From NCBI GenBank assembly GCA_036675645.1, contig JAKFEP010000046.1, forward strand, positions 1-33,042: a DNA stretch of 33,042 bases. Direction: 5' to 3'. A program made the translations under genes and the position numbers. The notes beneath the pieces are model-generated. The model did not search any database and was not told where the DNA came from. It was given only the letters and a program-made list of their open reading frames with translations. Positions 1 through 8,362 of the stretch are shown piece after piece. The stretch comes from Methylotenera_A sp036675645. GTDB taxonomy: Bacteria > Pseudomonadota > Gammaproteobacteria > Burkholderiales > Methylophilaceae. Positions within the stretch are counted from its first letter, which is position 1. Every line of letters starts with the position of its first letter.

Positions 1-774
1 GGTGCCAACACAGTGCCAGCCGTCTACAGCAGGGCTTAGGTGGTGATCGCTGCAAATAATTGCTTTAATTTTTTCGCTTTCAACGGTAGATTTAAACCAG
101 TTAAGCTGGCCTCGCACTGGGGTAATGGTGGCACTGGAGCACTGATGAAATTGCTTGATGTCGTTGGCATTGCAAATGACTACTATCTCAGCTTCGCATA
201 TATCAACATTCAATGCCTGTTGGTTAGCCGCTGTAACGCGCCAAAGCTCATCCTGTTTTTGAATGCTTAACGCTCCGATTGAAGTGGCAACTGAAATCAA
301 CGGGCTACTGCAAAGCGCTCCACATAAGGCTTGTGGCTTAACCCAACCCGCCTGTGGTAAATATAATCCACTTGTTTTTAAGGGGACACCTGCGATTTTG
401 CTTGCTTCTTCGGCATTTAAAATTTGAAATTTCAAAAACTCAGTTTCTGATACTTGAGATAAAGCGGTTTGTTTAGCTTGCTCACGTGCATTAAACGCTA
501 GCTGAATTTGCCCACATGCATTAAACATTTCAGTGGATTTTGGCAGTTTTTTTAATAAGTCCAAAGTAAAGGTAAAGCCTTGCAAAGCCAATATATTGAC
601 GGGCGTTGGCTTAATGTTAAGTTTTGGGTAAAGCATCGCCAGTGGATTGCCAGAGGCCTCCTGTGCCAGCTTGGCATGCCGTTCAATCAGAGTGACGGCA
701 ATACCGCGTTGAGATAAAGCAAAGGCAGTGCTGCAACCTGCTATGCCGCCACCAATCACAATTGCGCTAGCCAT
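1..774 (-). CDS. mnmC: FAD-dependent oxidoreductase, MnmC C-terminal domain type (3' end cut by window)
   Basis: The minus frame is open without a stop from ATG at 774 to the window edge (258 codons). It begins with a dinucleotide-binding motif, IVIGGGIAG, typical of DAO-family flavoproteins, followed by an EASGNPLAMLYPKLN stretch as in the oxidase half of MnmC. That half removes the carboxymethyl group from cmnm5(s2)U34 of tRNA, giving nm5(s2)U, which MnmD then methylates. The start ATG shares its A with the TAA stop of the upstream methyltransferase gene (TAATG), so translation is probably coupled. In E. coli the two activities are one fused protein; here they are separate. The substrate assignment rests on the motif and the neighbour. 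Confidence 0.85.
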   Translation of the reverse strand, partial: MASAIVIGGGIAGCSTAFALSQRGIAVTLIERHAKLAQEASGNPLAMLYPKLNIKPTPVNILALQGFTFTLDLLKKLPKSTEMFNACGQIQLAFNAREQAKQTALSQVSETEFLKFQILNAEEASKIAGVPLKTSGLYLPQAGWVKPQALCGALCSSPLISVATSIGALSIQKQDELWRVTAANQQALNVDICEAEIVVICNANDIKQFHQCSSATITPVRGQLNWFKSTVESEKIKAIICSDHHLSPAVDGWHCVGT

Positions 775-1499
775 TAGTCTTTGCCCGTAAATATGCCACT
801 TAACATTTCACGCTTTTTGCCAAAGCCTTTATGCTTGCTGACTTTAAAACCTACACTCTGCAAGCCGCGTTTAACGCGGCCTGCGCTGGTAAAAGTGGCG
901 AAGGTGGTGCCTGTTTTTGAGAGTCGCGCCATTTGCGTAAACATTTCGCTAGACCACATGTCCGCATTTTTTGCTGGGGCAAAGCCATCCAGCAACCAGG
1001 CATCGGTGCTTAACGATAACTGCGGCAACGCTAGCGCAATGTCATTGATTTGCAAATCAAGCTGGATGCGACCAGCGGCGACACTAAATACATTCGCACC
1101 AGCTTTAAGGGTTGAATATTGCGTAATAAGTGCTTGCGAAACATCTGAAAATTGCGGCCACAGCGCCTGCGCGCGAGTGATATCTGCGAGCGATAGCGGA
1201 GTTTTCTCGATACCAATGTAGTGCAAAACGGCGCTTTTAGGTGCTAGTTGTAACCAAAGCGCACTAACTGCTAAAAAATTTAGCCCTGTCCCAAAACCTG
1301 TTTCAATAACGGTGAAGTTGCTTACATTGGCGTCAGAAAAGCGTTGTTGTAACTGGTTGTGCGTAATAAACACATGCTCTGTTTCTGCTAAGCCGTCATC
1401 TGTATTGAAATAAACATCATTGAACTCAAGTGAATAGGGTAGGCCGATACTATTTTTGGCCCCCTTATTTTCACGCCATTCAATATTTGCAAATTGCAT
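774..1499 (-). CDS. mnmD: tRNA (5-methylaminomethyl-2-thiouridine) methyltransferase MnmD
   Basis: This 241-residue SAM-dependent methyltransferase matches the N-terminal half of MnmC. Visible marks are an early WRE..GAKNS segment, VIETGFGTGLNFL (SAM-binding motif I, about residues 64-76), WLLDGFAPAKNADMW (about 168-182) and a C-terminal KHKGFGKKREML motif that in fused MnmC lies just before the linker. It converts nm5(s2)U34 to mnm5(s2)U34 in wobble uridines. It is followed with a 1-base overlap by the oxidoreductase gene, so the two steps are encoded as a split pair. A TATAAT box ends only 8 bases upstream of the ATG and no Shine-Dalgarno is seen, which suggests a very short or leaderless mRNA. 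Confidence 0.9.
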   Translation of the reverse strand: MQFANIEWRENKGAKNSIGLPYSLEFNDVYFNTDDGLAETEHVFITHNQLQQRFSDANVSNFTVIETGFGTGLNFLAVSALWLQLAPKSAVLHYIGIEKTPLSLADITRAQALWPQFSDVSQALITQYSTLKAGANVFSVAAGRIQLDLQINDIALALPQLSLSTDAWLLDGFAPAKNADMWSSEMFTQMARLSKTGTTFATFTSAGRVKRGLQSVGFKVSKHKGFGKKREMLSGIFTGKD

Positions 1500-1507
1500 A
1501 GGGCGTA

Positions 1508-1513
1508 ATTATA
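1508..1513 (-). promoter_or_regulatory. Candidate -10 box of mnmD
   Basis: A perfect TATAAT on the minus strand ends 8 bases before the mnmD ATG. No convincing -35 hexamer was found at 16-18 bases. If used, transcription would start at or next to the start codon. Confidence 0.4.
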
Positions 1514-1571
1514 AGCGTGTCATTATGCAAACTGCGCTAAATTAATGCAGGGACGTTATATCAATACGGGC

Positions 1572-2819
1572 TTATATTAACGCAGCCCTGCGATTTTGCG
1601 GTTTGGCCAATAATAGATGCACATCACCCAGTGCGCGCTCGGCAAAGCCGCCTTCGCAATAACATAAATAGAATTCCCACATGCGGATAAACTCTTCCGA
1701 ATAGCCCAATTGGCGTACTGGTGTGATGTTGGCGAAGAAATTTTCACGCCATTTGCGCAACGTGGTGGCGTAATGCGCGCCGATATCTTCACAATCAAAC
1801 AGGCGCATATCGGTGCTTTTGGTGATGCTATGCAGCATAGCGGTGTTGCTGGGAATATTGGAGCCAGGAAAAATATAACGTTGGATAAAATCGACGCTAT
1901 TCTTTGCCGCCTCAAAGCGTTGGTCGGCAATGGTGATGGCTTGAATTAGCGCTAAACCTTCTGGCTTAAGTAAACTGCTCACTTTAGCAAAATACACATC
2001 ATAGAATTGATGTCCAACTGCTTCTATCATTTCAATTGAAACTAATTTATCAAATTGTCCTTGTAAGTCTCTGTAATCATTTAATAAAAGTGTTATTTTA
2101 TTTTCTAGGTTTTCTGCTCTGACTCTTTGTTTGGCCTCATCATATTGTTGTTTTGAGATAGTCGTTGTCGTGACATGACAGCCATAATTTTTTGCCGCAT
2201 AAATAGCAAACCCGCCCCAACCAGTGCCAATTTCTAGCAGGTGGTCGCTAGGTTTTAAGTCTAATTTATTGCAGATGACTTGTAGTTTCTTAAGCGATGC
2301 TGCTTCTAAGCTGCAGTCTGCAAGTGTAAAAATCGCTGCAGAGTACATCATGGTTGGGTCTAGCCACAGTTTAAAAAAATCGTTGCCTAAATCATAGTGT
2401 GCGGCAATATTCTTGCGGCTACCATCTTGCGTGTTGCGATTTAAGTAATGCAGCATTTTTAAAATAGGCTTGGATAGCCATTCATAACCGCCTTCTAGTG
2501 TATCCATTATGCTTTGGTTTACTGCAAACAGGCGAATCACATTGGTAAGATTGTCTGCCTGCCAATAACCCAGCATATACGCCTCACCCGCGCCGATGCT
2601 GCCGCCAAAAGCAACATCACCGTAAAAATGTGCGTCATTAACAGTGATAGTTGCGCTTAAGTCACTTGTGCTGCCAAACTGATAGCGTTCATCAGCGTCT
2701 ATTAGCGTTAAATGACCATGTGTGAGATGGGCCAATTTTTTAAGCACTTGCGTTTTTGCAAAGGTTTGCAGCCAAGCAGCACGTTTTTTTAATTTAAGTG
2801 GAGCAGATAGGGTTTCCAT
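1572..2819 (-). CDS. Cyclopropane-fatty-acyl-phospholipid synthase family methyltransferase (distal copy)
   Basis: I start this at METLSAPLK (415 aa). An upstream in-frame ATG at 2891 would add 24 unconserved-looking residues and overlap the previous gene. The protein has the full CFA-synthase layout: an N-terminal lipid-binding region, NIAAHYDLGNDFFKLWLDPTMMYS (residues about 137-160), SAM motif I LEIGTGWG (195-202), and a C-terminal YCEGGF motif near the family's active-site cysteine. The family transfers a methylene or methyl from SAM to the double bond of phospholipid acyl chains; M. tuberculosis UfaA1 is a related member from a sigK operon. It is the last gene of the sigma/anti-sigma lipid cluster, 28 bases after the DUF1365 gene. 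The exact product (cyclopropane, methyl-branched or furan precursor) cannot be read from sequence. Confidence 0.85.
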   Translation of the reverse strand: METLSAPLKLKKRAAWLQTFAKTQVLKKLAHLTHGHLTLIDADERYQFGSTSDLSATITVNDAHFYGDVAFGGSIGAGEAYMLGYWQADNLTNVIRLFAVNQSIMDTLEGGYEWLSKPILKMLHYLNRNTQDGSRKNIAAHYDLGNDFFKLWLDPTMMYSAAIFTLADCSLEAASLKKLQVICNKLDLKPSDHLLEIGTGWGGFAIYAAKNYGCHVTTTTISKQQYDEAKQRVRAENLENKITLLLNDYRDLQGQFDKLVSIEMIEAVGHQFYDVYFAKVSSLLKPEGLALIQAITIADQRFEAAKNSVDFIQRYIFPGSNIPSNTAMLHSITKSTDMRLFDCEDIGAHYATTLRKWRENFFANITPVRQLGYSEEFIRMWEFYLCYCEGGFAERALGDVHLLLAKPQNRRAALI

Positions 2820-2847
2820 AGTATTTATTTGTCGTAATTTTATGTGT

Positions 2848-3624
2848 TTAGTCTTTGTTAATAGTAAGAGGGTGTGAATAAATAGGCACACGCTTTAGCC
2901 AGAGTAGTAACGCGTTCCAGTAAATACCAATGACAACTTTAACAGTCATGAGTGGATATTGAATCAGCAATAAATTCAATGCATTAGCGGTAATTTCTTG
3001 TGCTTGCAAACTTAAAGTCGCATTAAAAACCTCTTGATCATGCTGAAAATTTCTCATGTGCACAAAGAGTTGTTTCTCATGCAGCTTAAAAGCCCAGTCA
3101 TAATCAATTTCCATCGGCATAAAAGGCGAAACATGGAATTTCTTATCCAGTTTAAATGTAGTAATTACACCATTTTTAGTGTTTTTAGCTTGTTTTTCTG
3201 CCTTAAAATCATGTACATAAGCATAATCCTCACCCCATGGTGTATTCGTGATGTGAGTGACGATCGCTTGTAGGGTGGTGTTATCAGATTCAAAACAATA
3301 GTAAAAAGACACTGGGTTGAAGCAATGCCCAAAATAGCGCATATTGGTCAACAAACGCACTGCACCTTGCACAGGTTTGCCAGTGGCACTTAAAACCAAA
3401 TCGCTGATTTCACTTTTTAGATTTTTAGTCGGGTCACCAAAATAATCGGCACGCTTAAAATAAGCAATATTTGGTTTAAGATAGCTCCATAGTTTATTGT
3501 TTTTAAATAATAAATTAACCTCATCTAAATCCAGATACATCATAAAAGTACGGTAAAGAAAGCCATGCACTTTAGGGCTATAGCGCTGGTGTGAAACCCA
3601 ACCTGTGTAAATTTTGCTATACAT
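2848..3624 (-). CDS. DUF1365 family protein
   Basis: The preferred start, MYSKIYTGWVSHQRY, overlaps the flavoprotein stop codon by 8 bases; an ATG 18 bases upstream is less likely. The protein has about 258 residues with the family's N-terminal HQRYSPKVHGF.Y..FM..LDLDE segment and an NPVSFYYCF motif about one third along. DUF1365 proteins have no proven biochemical activity. They almost always sit between a flavin amine-oxidase-like gene and a CFA synthase, as here and in the mycobacterial sigK operon, so a role in the same acyl-chain modification is inferred from context. Confidence 0.85.
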   Translation of the reverse strand: MYSKIYTGWVSHQRYSPKVHGFLYRTFMMYLDLDEVNLLFKNNKLWSYLKPNIAYFKRADYFGDPTKNLKSEISDLVLSATGKPVQGAVRLLTNMRYFGHCFNPVSFYYCFESDNTTLQAIVTHITNTPWGEDYAYVHDFKAEKQAKNTKNGVITTFKLDKKFHVSPFMPMEIDYDWAFKLHEKQLFVHMRNFQHDQEVFNATLSLQAQEITANALNLLLIQYPLMTVKVVIGIYWNALLLWLKRVPIYSHPLTINKD

Positions 3625-4882
3625 TGGACGCAAACTTTTCAAAATGTTGCAAAGCAGCTAGCGCACTTTTTACGCCGTCCTCATGAAAACCATTTAGCCA
3701 ATAAGCACCAGCGTAGGCAGTGCGGTTTTGTCCACTAATCTCGGCATGCCTAGCTTGTGCTGCCGCACCGGCGATGGTGTAGACAGGGTGAGTGTAGCTT
3801 AGGCGTTTGATTATTTTGGCTGGATTGATGTTATCAGTATGGTTGAGGGTAACCAGAATAGGTTGCGGGCAATCAATATTCTGCAAAATATTCATATTGT
3901 AGGTAACCAAAACTTTATTATTTGGAACCTTATTGCTGGCTATTTTGGGTAAATGATAGTTCCATGCCGCCCATGCAAGTTTGCGTTTAGGCATTAAATT
4001 GATATCAGTATGCAGATATACGCTGTTTTGTTGGTATGGAATTGCGCTTAACACCTCTTGCTCTGCTTTCGTTGCATCTGTCAGCATGCGCAAAGCTTCA
4101 TCACTGTGACAGGCAAAAAACACATAATCAAATAGTGCTATATCGCCATTCTGCAGAGTAATTTCCACATCATCGGCGTTGCGTTTAACGTTTTTTGCTG
4201 GTGTATTGAGCTTTATAGATTGCTTGAAAGGCGCAGTGATTGCTTCAACATACCTAGCTGACCCTCCAGTAACGGTGCGCCATTGCGGTCGATTATTGAC
4301 ACTTAACATGCCATGATGATGAAAAAATCGCACAAAAAATCGCGCTGGAAACTGCAGCATTTGCGCGGCATCGGTAGACCAGATTGCGGCGCCCATTGGG
4401 ATGATATATTGGTTGATAAAGCGCTGACCATAGTTGTTTTGTTTGAGGTAATCGCCCATGGCAATTTCGTTACCATTTTCCAGCAAGCTGAGTGATTCTC
4501 GGTTAAAGCGCAAAATGTCACGAATCATCCGGTAAAAGCTGGGTTTAAATAAGTTGCTGCGTTGTGCAAATAGGCTGTTAAGAGTGGTGCCGTTATATTC
4601 TAAGCCAGTGGTTTCGCAACGCACGCTAAAGCTCATATTGCTGGGCTGCCAAGCCACTTGATGCGCTTCTAACAATTGAATAAATTCTGGGTAGGTGCGG
4701 TCGTTAAACACGATAAAACCCGTATCCACAGTGTATTTTTGATTGTCGATTTCAATGTCATGTGTATGCGTGTGGCCACCAATATGGCTATTAGCCTCAT
4801 AAACCGTGATGTCGTGAGTGTTGTATAAATGGTGGGCGAGGGTGTTGCCAGCAATGCCAGAGCCAATAATTGCAATCTTCAT
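3617..4882 (-). CDS. FAD/NAD(P)-binding amine-oxidase-like oxidoreductase (COG2907 type)
   Basis: The protein has 421 residues. It begins MKIAIIGSGIAGN, a Rossmann GxGxxG at residues 7-12, followed by an acidic residue at the end of strand 2 (VYEANSHIGGHTHT) and DTGFIVFNDRTYPEF, which are characteristic of this group. The C-terminal AGAYWLNGFHEDGVKSAL is the usual FAD-binding tail of flavin amine-oxidase-like enzymes. No signal peptide is seen. The gene lies between the desaturase (2-base gap) and DUF1365 (8-base overlap). In Rhodobacter and Mycobacterium the equivalent flavoprotein accompanies the CFA-like enzyme, and related proteins were implicated in desaturation or oxidation steps of methylated/furan fatty acids. 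That role is inferred here. Confidence 0.85.
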   Translation of the reverse strand: MKIAIIGSGIAGNTLAHHLYNTHDITVYEANSHIGGHTHTHDIEIDNQKYTVDTGFIVFNDRTYPEFIQLLEAHQVAWQPSNMSFSVRCETTGLEYNGTTLNSLFAQRSNLFKPSFYRMIRDILRFNRESLSLLENGNEIAMGDYLKQNNYGQRFINQYIIPMGAAIWSTDAAQMLQFPARFFVRFFHHHGMLSVNNRPQWRTVTGGSARYVEAITAPFKQSIKLNTPAKNVKRNADDVEITLQNGDIALFDYVFFACHSDEALRMLTDATKAEQEVLSAIPYQQNSVYLHTDINLMPKRKLAWAAWNYHLPKIASNKVPNNKVLVTYNMNILQNIDCPQPILVTLNHTDNINPAKIIKRLSYTHPVYTIAGAAAQARHAEISGQNRTAYAGAYWLNGFHEDGVKSALAALQHFEKFASNV

Positions 4883-4884
4883 GG

Positions 4885-5829
4885 TTAATTGCTTTGCTTG
4901 ATGTGCGCATTTTTAATAGCAACTGGGACGGTTTTTAAATCCCAAATAATGCCAAGAGCCGCCAATATGCGTAATCCGTAGTAGGTGAAGTCAATTTCCC
5001 ACCAGTAAAACCCTTGCTTGGCTGAACCTGGAAAATGATGGTGATTGTTATGCCAGCCTTCACCTAGTGTAATCAGCGCAATTAACGCGTTGTTGCGACT
5101 TTGGTCGCGCGTGGCGTAGCGTCGTTTGCCCCATACATGCGCTAGCGAATTCACACAAAATGTACCGTGGTAAAGCAATACAGTAGATAGAATAAATCCC
5201 CACACAAATAATTGCAGGCCATTGGTTTGCAATGCAGGCATAGCAACATTTAATACTTCGCCAAACGCATAGATACTGACACCCAAGGCGATGGGGATGA
5301 TGATATCGAAACGATCTAAGAAACGCAGTTCGGGGAAGTGTGCCAACTCTTTAACGCGTTCAATTTGGGTAGAAAAATTGGCACGTGATAAAAACCAGCC
5401 GATGTGGCTCCATAAGAAACCATGCTGATGCGGTGAATGCGCATCAATCTGCTCGTCTGAGTGCGCATGGTGATTACGATGATGCGATGCCCACCACAAT
5501 GGGCCTCTTTGTACTGCAGTAGCGCCTAATATGGCAAAAATGAATTGACCAGTGCGACTGGTTTTAAAGGTTTTGTGCGCAAAATAGCGGTGATAAAACG
5601 CAGTAATGGCAAACATGCGGATGACATATAGCAGCAATGCAAACGCTAAGGCAAACCAGCTAAATCCGACAAAAAAAATGCTAAAACAGGCCAAATGCAA
5701 ACACACAAAGGGGATAAGGCGAGGCCAATCAATTTGATTGTCAGTTAAAGTGGTACTCTCAGCATAGCGAGTGTTATCCAGCCAACCTAGTATGGAAACG
5801 CGCAAAGAATTTAAACGGTTAATCATCAT
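4885..5829 (-). CDS. Membrane acyl-CoA / acyl-lipid desaturase (delta-9 type)
   Basis: This 314-residue integral membrane protein carries the three histidine boxes of the di-iron fatty acid desaturase family: HRYFAH (80-85), HHRNHH (116-121) and HNNHH (260-264). Hydrophobic spans lie at about 40-75, 170-190 and 205-225. The family introduces a double bond into an acyl chain using O2 and electrons from a redox partner, which is not encoded here. Within this cluster it would supply the unsaturated acyl substrate for the two CFA-type methyltransferases. Two adjacent ATGs (5829 and 5826) are possible starts. It follows the lipocalin gene by 8 bases. Confidence 0.88.
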   Translation of the reverse strand: MMINRLNSLRVSILGWLDNTRYAESTTLTDNQIDWPRLIPFVCLHLACFSIFFVGFSWFALAFALLLYVIRMFAITAFYHRYFAHKTFKTSRTGQFIFAILGATAVQRGPLWWASHHRNHHAHSDEQIDAHSPHQHGFLWSHIGWFLSRANFSTQIERVKELAHFPELRFLDRFDIIIPIALGVSIYAFGEVLNVAMPALQTNGLQLFVWGFILSTVLLYHGTFCVNSLAHVWGKRRYATRDQSRNNALIALITLGEGWHNNHHHFPGSAKQGFYWWEIDFTYYGLRILAALGIIWDLKTVPVAIKNAHIKQSN

Positions 5830-5837
5830 CTTTCTTT

Positions 5838-6392
5838 CTATTTGTTTCGCTCACTCAATGCTTGTTGCGGTGCTTTAATCAACTTGGTCATGTCATAACC
5901 CCAGCCTTTAATCAACGTCGTGAGCTTTTCATATTCAATGTCACTGATTTGCGGGGTGCGCGCCATTAGCCACACATAGTCGCGCGCGTTGCGCGCGATA
6001 ATGGTGGTTTGGTAAGTCGAATCTAGATAAACAATTCGGTATTCCGCCTTGATAGGCCAAATAAATTGCATACCCCAAAGTGCGTTGCCTGTATCAGGTC
6101 GCACAAAGCCTTTTGGCTCATATTTTTTGGCTTTGCCATCAAAACTGCCCTTATTAAAGGTAAAGGTGGTGGCAATGGTGCCGTCATCATTCAGTTTGTA
6201 ATTTTCAATTGGGTTGTGGGCGTCAGTTTCAATCGCGGTAGGAATTACCGCAATCACATACCAATCACCCATAAATTTAACTAAATCAACTTGGCTTACC
6301 AGTGGGATTTCATTCATTTTTTGACTCGCACATCCAGTTGTTAAAATTAGGCAGACTAGGCAAATAGCTAATTGGTTAAAGGTTTTAAACAT
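5838..6392 (-). CDS. Lipocalin family lipoprotein (Blc-like)
   Basis: The protein has 184 residues. An N-terminal signal ends in a lipobox LTTGC with the lipidated cysteine at residue 21, followed by the lipocalin GxW signature as MGDWYVIAVIP (41-51) and a late YVWLMARTP..S..EYEKL segment found in bacterial lipocalins. E. coli Blc is an outer-membrane lipoprotein that binds fatty acids and lysophospholipids. A similar periplasmic acyl-lipid binding or transport role would suit this lipid-modification cluster. It lies 7 bases after the DUF6134 gene and 8 bases before the desaturase. Confidence 0.85.
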   Translation of the reverse strand: MFKTFNQLAICLVCLILTTGCASQKMNEIPLVSQVDLVKFMGDWYVIAVIPTAIETDAHNPIENYKLNDDGTIATTFTFNKGSFDGKAKKYEPKGFVRPDTGNALWGMQFIWPIKAEYRIVYLDSTYQTTIIARNARDYVWLMARTPQISDIEYEKLTTLIKGWGYDMTKLIKAPQQALSERNK

Positions 6393-6399
6393 GTTGATC

Positions 6400-7023
6400 T
6401 CATTTCAGCCTGTAAATAATGTTGTAGCCTTCGGGGGTTACTGATTTAAGCGCAACCCAGTCATTATCTTGGTTGTACCACAGCTCAATATTCAGCTTCT
6501 TAACGCCCTTTAAGGCGCCTGTAATCTTGTAATGCGTGGTATCGGTTAGCTTGCCTTTTACCTCGGTTTTAGCGTCCCCAAGCTTAGTGATAGTTGTGTC
6601 TAAATACTCTGCATTTTGTGGGTTAAGCAGTTTGCTTTCTTGTAATATTTTTGGGTTCCAATAGGCAAATGTCATGACACAAGCGGGCAGGGTTTGTTCT
6701 TGGTTACCATTTTTAATGTTAAATGCGCCGCCATCCAATTTACCGTTTACTTTGGTCACGATTTTATTTTCAATCGTGTCGGCTTCTAGCGCGCTTAAGC
6801 AGTCTCCAGCCCATCGTTCTTTAGCGGTATGTTCGTATTTATATGCATTGATAAACAACACCTTTACATTGAAATTGGCTTTAGAGGTTAGCGTATTTTC
6901 ATTAAGGCTAAACGTATGCGTACCGATTTTGTTTTTATCCAAATACACATCAAAAGCCCACTCTTTTGCGTGCAACGATGGAGTTGCTAGCAGGAAACAA
7001 GCAAACAAAATTATTGTTTTCAT
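6400..7023 (-). CDS. DUF6134-type secreted protein
   Basis: The protein has 207 residues with a cleavable-looking signal peptide (MKTIILFACFLLATPSLHA, cut about residue 19). The mature part begins KEWAFDVYLDKNKIGTHTF and is rich in beta-strand pattern, as in the DUF6134 family of periplasmic proteins. No catalytic motif is recognised. Its ATG overlaps the stop of the DUF1295 gene by 4 bases (ATGA), so it belongs to the operon. Its function is unknown. Location and operon suggest an envelope partner of lipid modification or transport. Confidence 0.7.
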   Translation of the reverse strand: MKTIILFACFLLATPSLHAKEWAFDVYLDKNKIGTHTFSLNENTLTSKANFNVKVLFINAYKYEHTAKERWAGDCLSALEADTIENKIVTKVNGKLDGGAFNIKNGNQEQTLPACVMTFAYWNPKILQESKLLNPQNAEYLDTTITKLGDAKTEVKGKLTDTTHYKITGALKGVKKLNIELWYNQDNDWVALKSVTPEGYNIIYRLK

Positions 7024-7826
7024 TTTTTGAATTCACTTTTTGAAGGGGGTTTTGTATGACCGGGGAAAAACGCGTTGGTACTGCGTATATATTCAGCATA
7101 AGCAGGGCGGCGTTCTACGATGGTGCTTTCTAACAGGCTAACGCCAGACACTTTTAGTAGTAATAACGTCATTAAAACTGGCGAAATAATCGCCCACCAT
7201 GCGCCACCCGCCAAAGCGAATAAGTAAAATGCCCACCATACACAACATTCGCCGAAGTAATTGGGGTGGCGGCTATAGCGCCATACTCCGGTATTCAATA
7301 CCTTGCCTTTGTTGCTAGGATTCGCTTTAAAGCGGCTTAGTTGCCAATCGGCTAAAGTTTCCCAAACTAAACCGAATAAGAAGAAAGCAAAGCCTAAGTA
7401 ATCCAGCCAATCGAGGGGTGAAGTGGCGGCAATTGCAGCATGCAAAGAAACAGAAATCACCCATGCCAATAGTGCCTGCAAACCAAACACGATATAAAGG
7501 CTTTTAAACCAAAAGTGCGGTTGATTGTTTTTGCGGATTTCGACATAACGTGAGTCTTCATGCGGACCCCAATTGCGCCATGTTAAGTAAATACATAGTC
7601 GTAGTGCCCAAACGCTCACGCAAGCTAATACCAACATCAGCCTAGGCGGTGCAGCCTCAACGAACAACACAAAAGGGGCGGTGGTAAACGCAGCAATCAC
7701 AAAAAATAAGCTCCACATGCTGTCCACATGCGTGACATTCTTGCGCGCCAGACTCAGCAACCAACCGGCAAAGGCAAAAATTGCAATGGTTGCTAGACTA
7801 TAAAAATAAATGGGCCAGCTCAGCAT
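7020..7826 (-). CDS. DUF1295 (steroid 5-alpha-reductase-like) membrane protein
   Basis: This 268-residue protein has about six or seven hydrophobic segments. Its C-terminal part carries the family signature: an NTGVWRYSRHPNYFGECCVWWAFYL region (about 178-202), as in steroid 5-alpha-reductase and isoprenylcysteine-methyltransferase-like proteins, where the RHPNY.GE residues contact the cofactor. The M. tuberculosis sigK operon also contains a multi-span membrane protein at the corresponding position. The likely role is NADPH-dependent reduction of a lipid intermediate, inferred from the fold only. Its start abuts the DUF2878 stop directly. Confidence 0.82.
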   Translation of the reverse strand: MLSWPIYFYSLATIAIFAFAGWLLSLARKNVTHVDSMWSLFFVIAAFTTAPFVLFVEAAPPRLMLVLACVSVWALRLCIYLTWRNWGPHEDSRYVEIRKNNQPHFWFKSLYIVFGLQALLAWVISVSLHAAIAATSPLDWLDYLGFAFFLFGLVWETLADWQLSRFKANPSNKGKVLNTGVWRYSRHPNYFGECCVWWAFYLFALAGGAWWAIISPVLMTLLLLKVSGVSLLESTIVERRPAYAEYIRSTNAFFPGHTKPPSKSEFKK

Positions 7827-8351
7827 TTAGACTTTAAACCCATCAAATTTTTCAGATAACACTAGCAATAATGGCGTGAGCATTGCCCAGCCAACAGCAA
7901 GCGCAATATAACTGGCTGGTAAGCTATTAAGTGATACTGCGCCGAGTTTTTCAGCACCCATATAAGCCAGCGGCCCGCCAATAGCGCCAAACAGGATTGC
8001 TACCAGCCACTTATTCCTCATCCAGCGCAGACTTACATTTAATACGGTAACAAAGACTGCCCACAAAGCCAGTATCCATGCAGGTACTAAACTGGTTAGC
8101 CAACCATGTGCTTGGTAGCTGATTAAGCCGCTACTTAACATGAGCTGATCGTAAATACCGCCTATAAGTAATGCTAGTGCTAACAAGATCAGTTCTGGTT
8201 TAGCTTGTTTGGATTGCGATAGATGCCAAACCACAATGGCAGTAACCACGATGACACCCAGCCAAGGGGACTGCTTGGCCGCGCCAATGACGCAGGCAAA
8301 CCAGCCAATTTGAAACAGGATAAAGTTAGTGATAAGTTGAGATTTAGGCAT
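7827..8351 (-). CDS. DUF2878 membrane protein
   Basis: I start this at MPKSQLITNFILFQIGWFACVIGAA (174 aa). A longer frame from 8399 would run over the end of the methyltransferase gene and add an atypical N-terminus. The protein is almost entirely hydrophobic, with about five predicted membrane spans and little charge, matching DUF2878. No catalytic motif is seen. It lies 11 bases after the methyltransferase gene and abuts the DUF1295 gene. DUF2878 is recurrently found beside CFA-like and sigma/anti-sigma genes. Its role is unknown. Confidence 0.75.
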   Translation of the reverse strand: MPKSQLITNFILFQIGWFACVIGAAKQSPWLGVIVVTAIVVWHLSQSKQAKPELILLALALLIGGIYDQLMLSSGLISYQAHGWLTSLVPAWILALWAVFVTVLNVSLRWMRNKWLVAILFGAIGGPLAYMGAEKLGAVSLNSLPASYIALAVGWAMLTPLLLVLSEKFDGFKV

Positions 8352-8362
8352 ATTGTTTTTAG

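Noticed and set aside
40..270. Plus-strand open frame of 76 codons at the left edge
   Set aside because: It lies antisense to the continuous FAD-oxidoreductase frame, which has a clear Rossmann motif and spans the whole stretch to the window edge.
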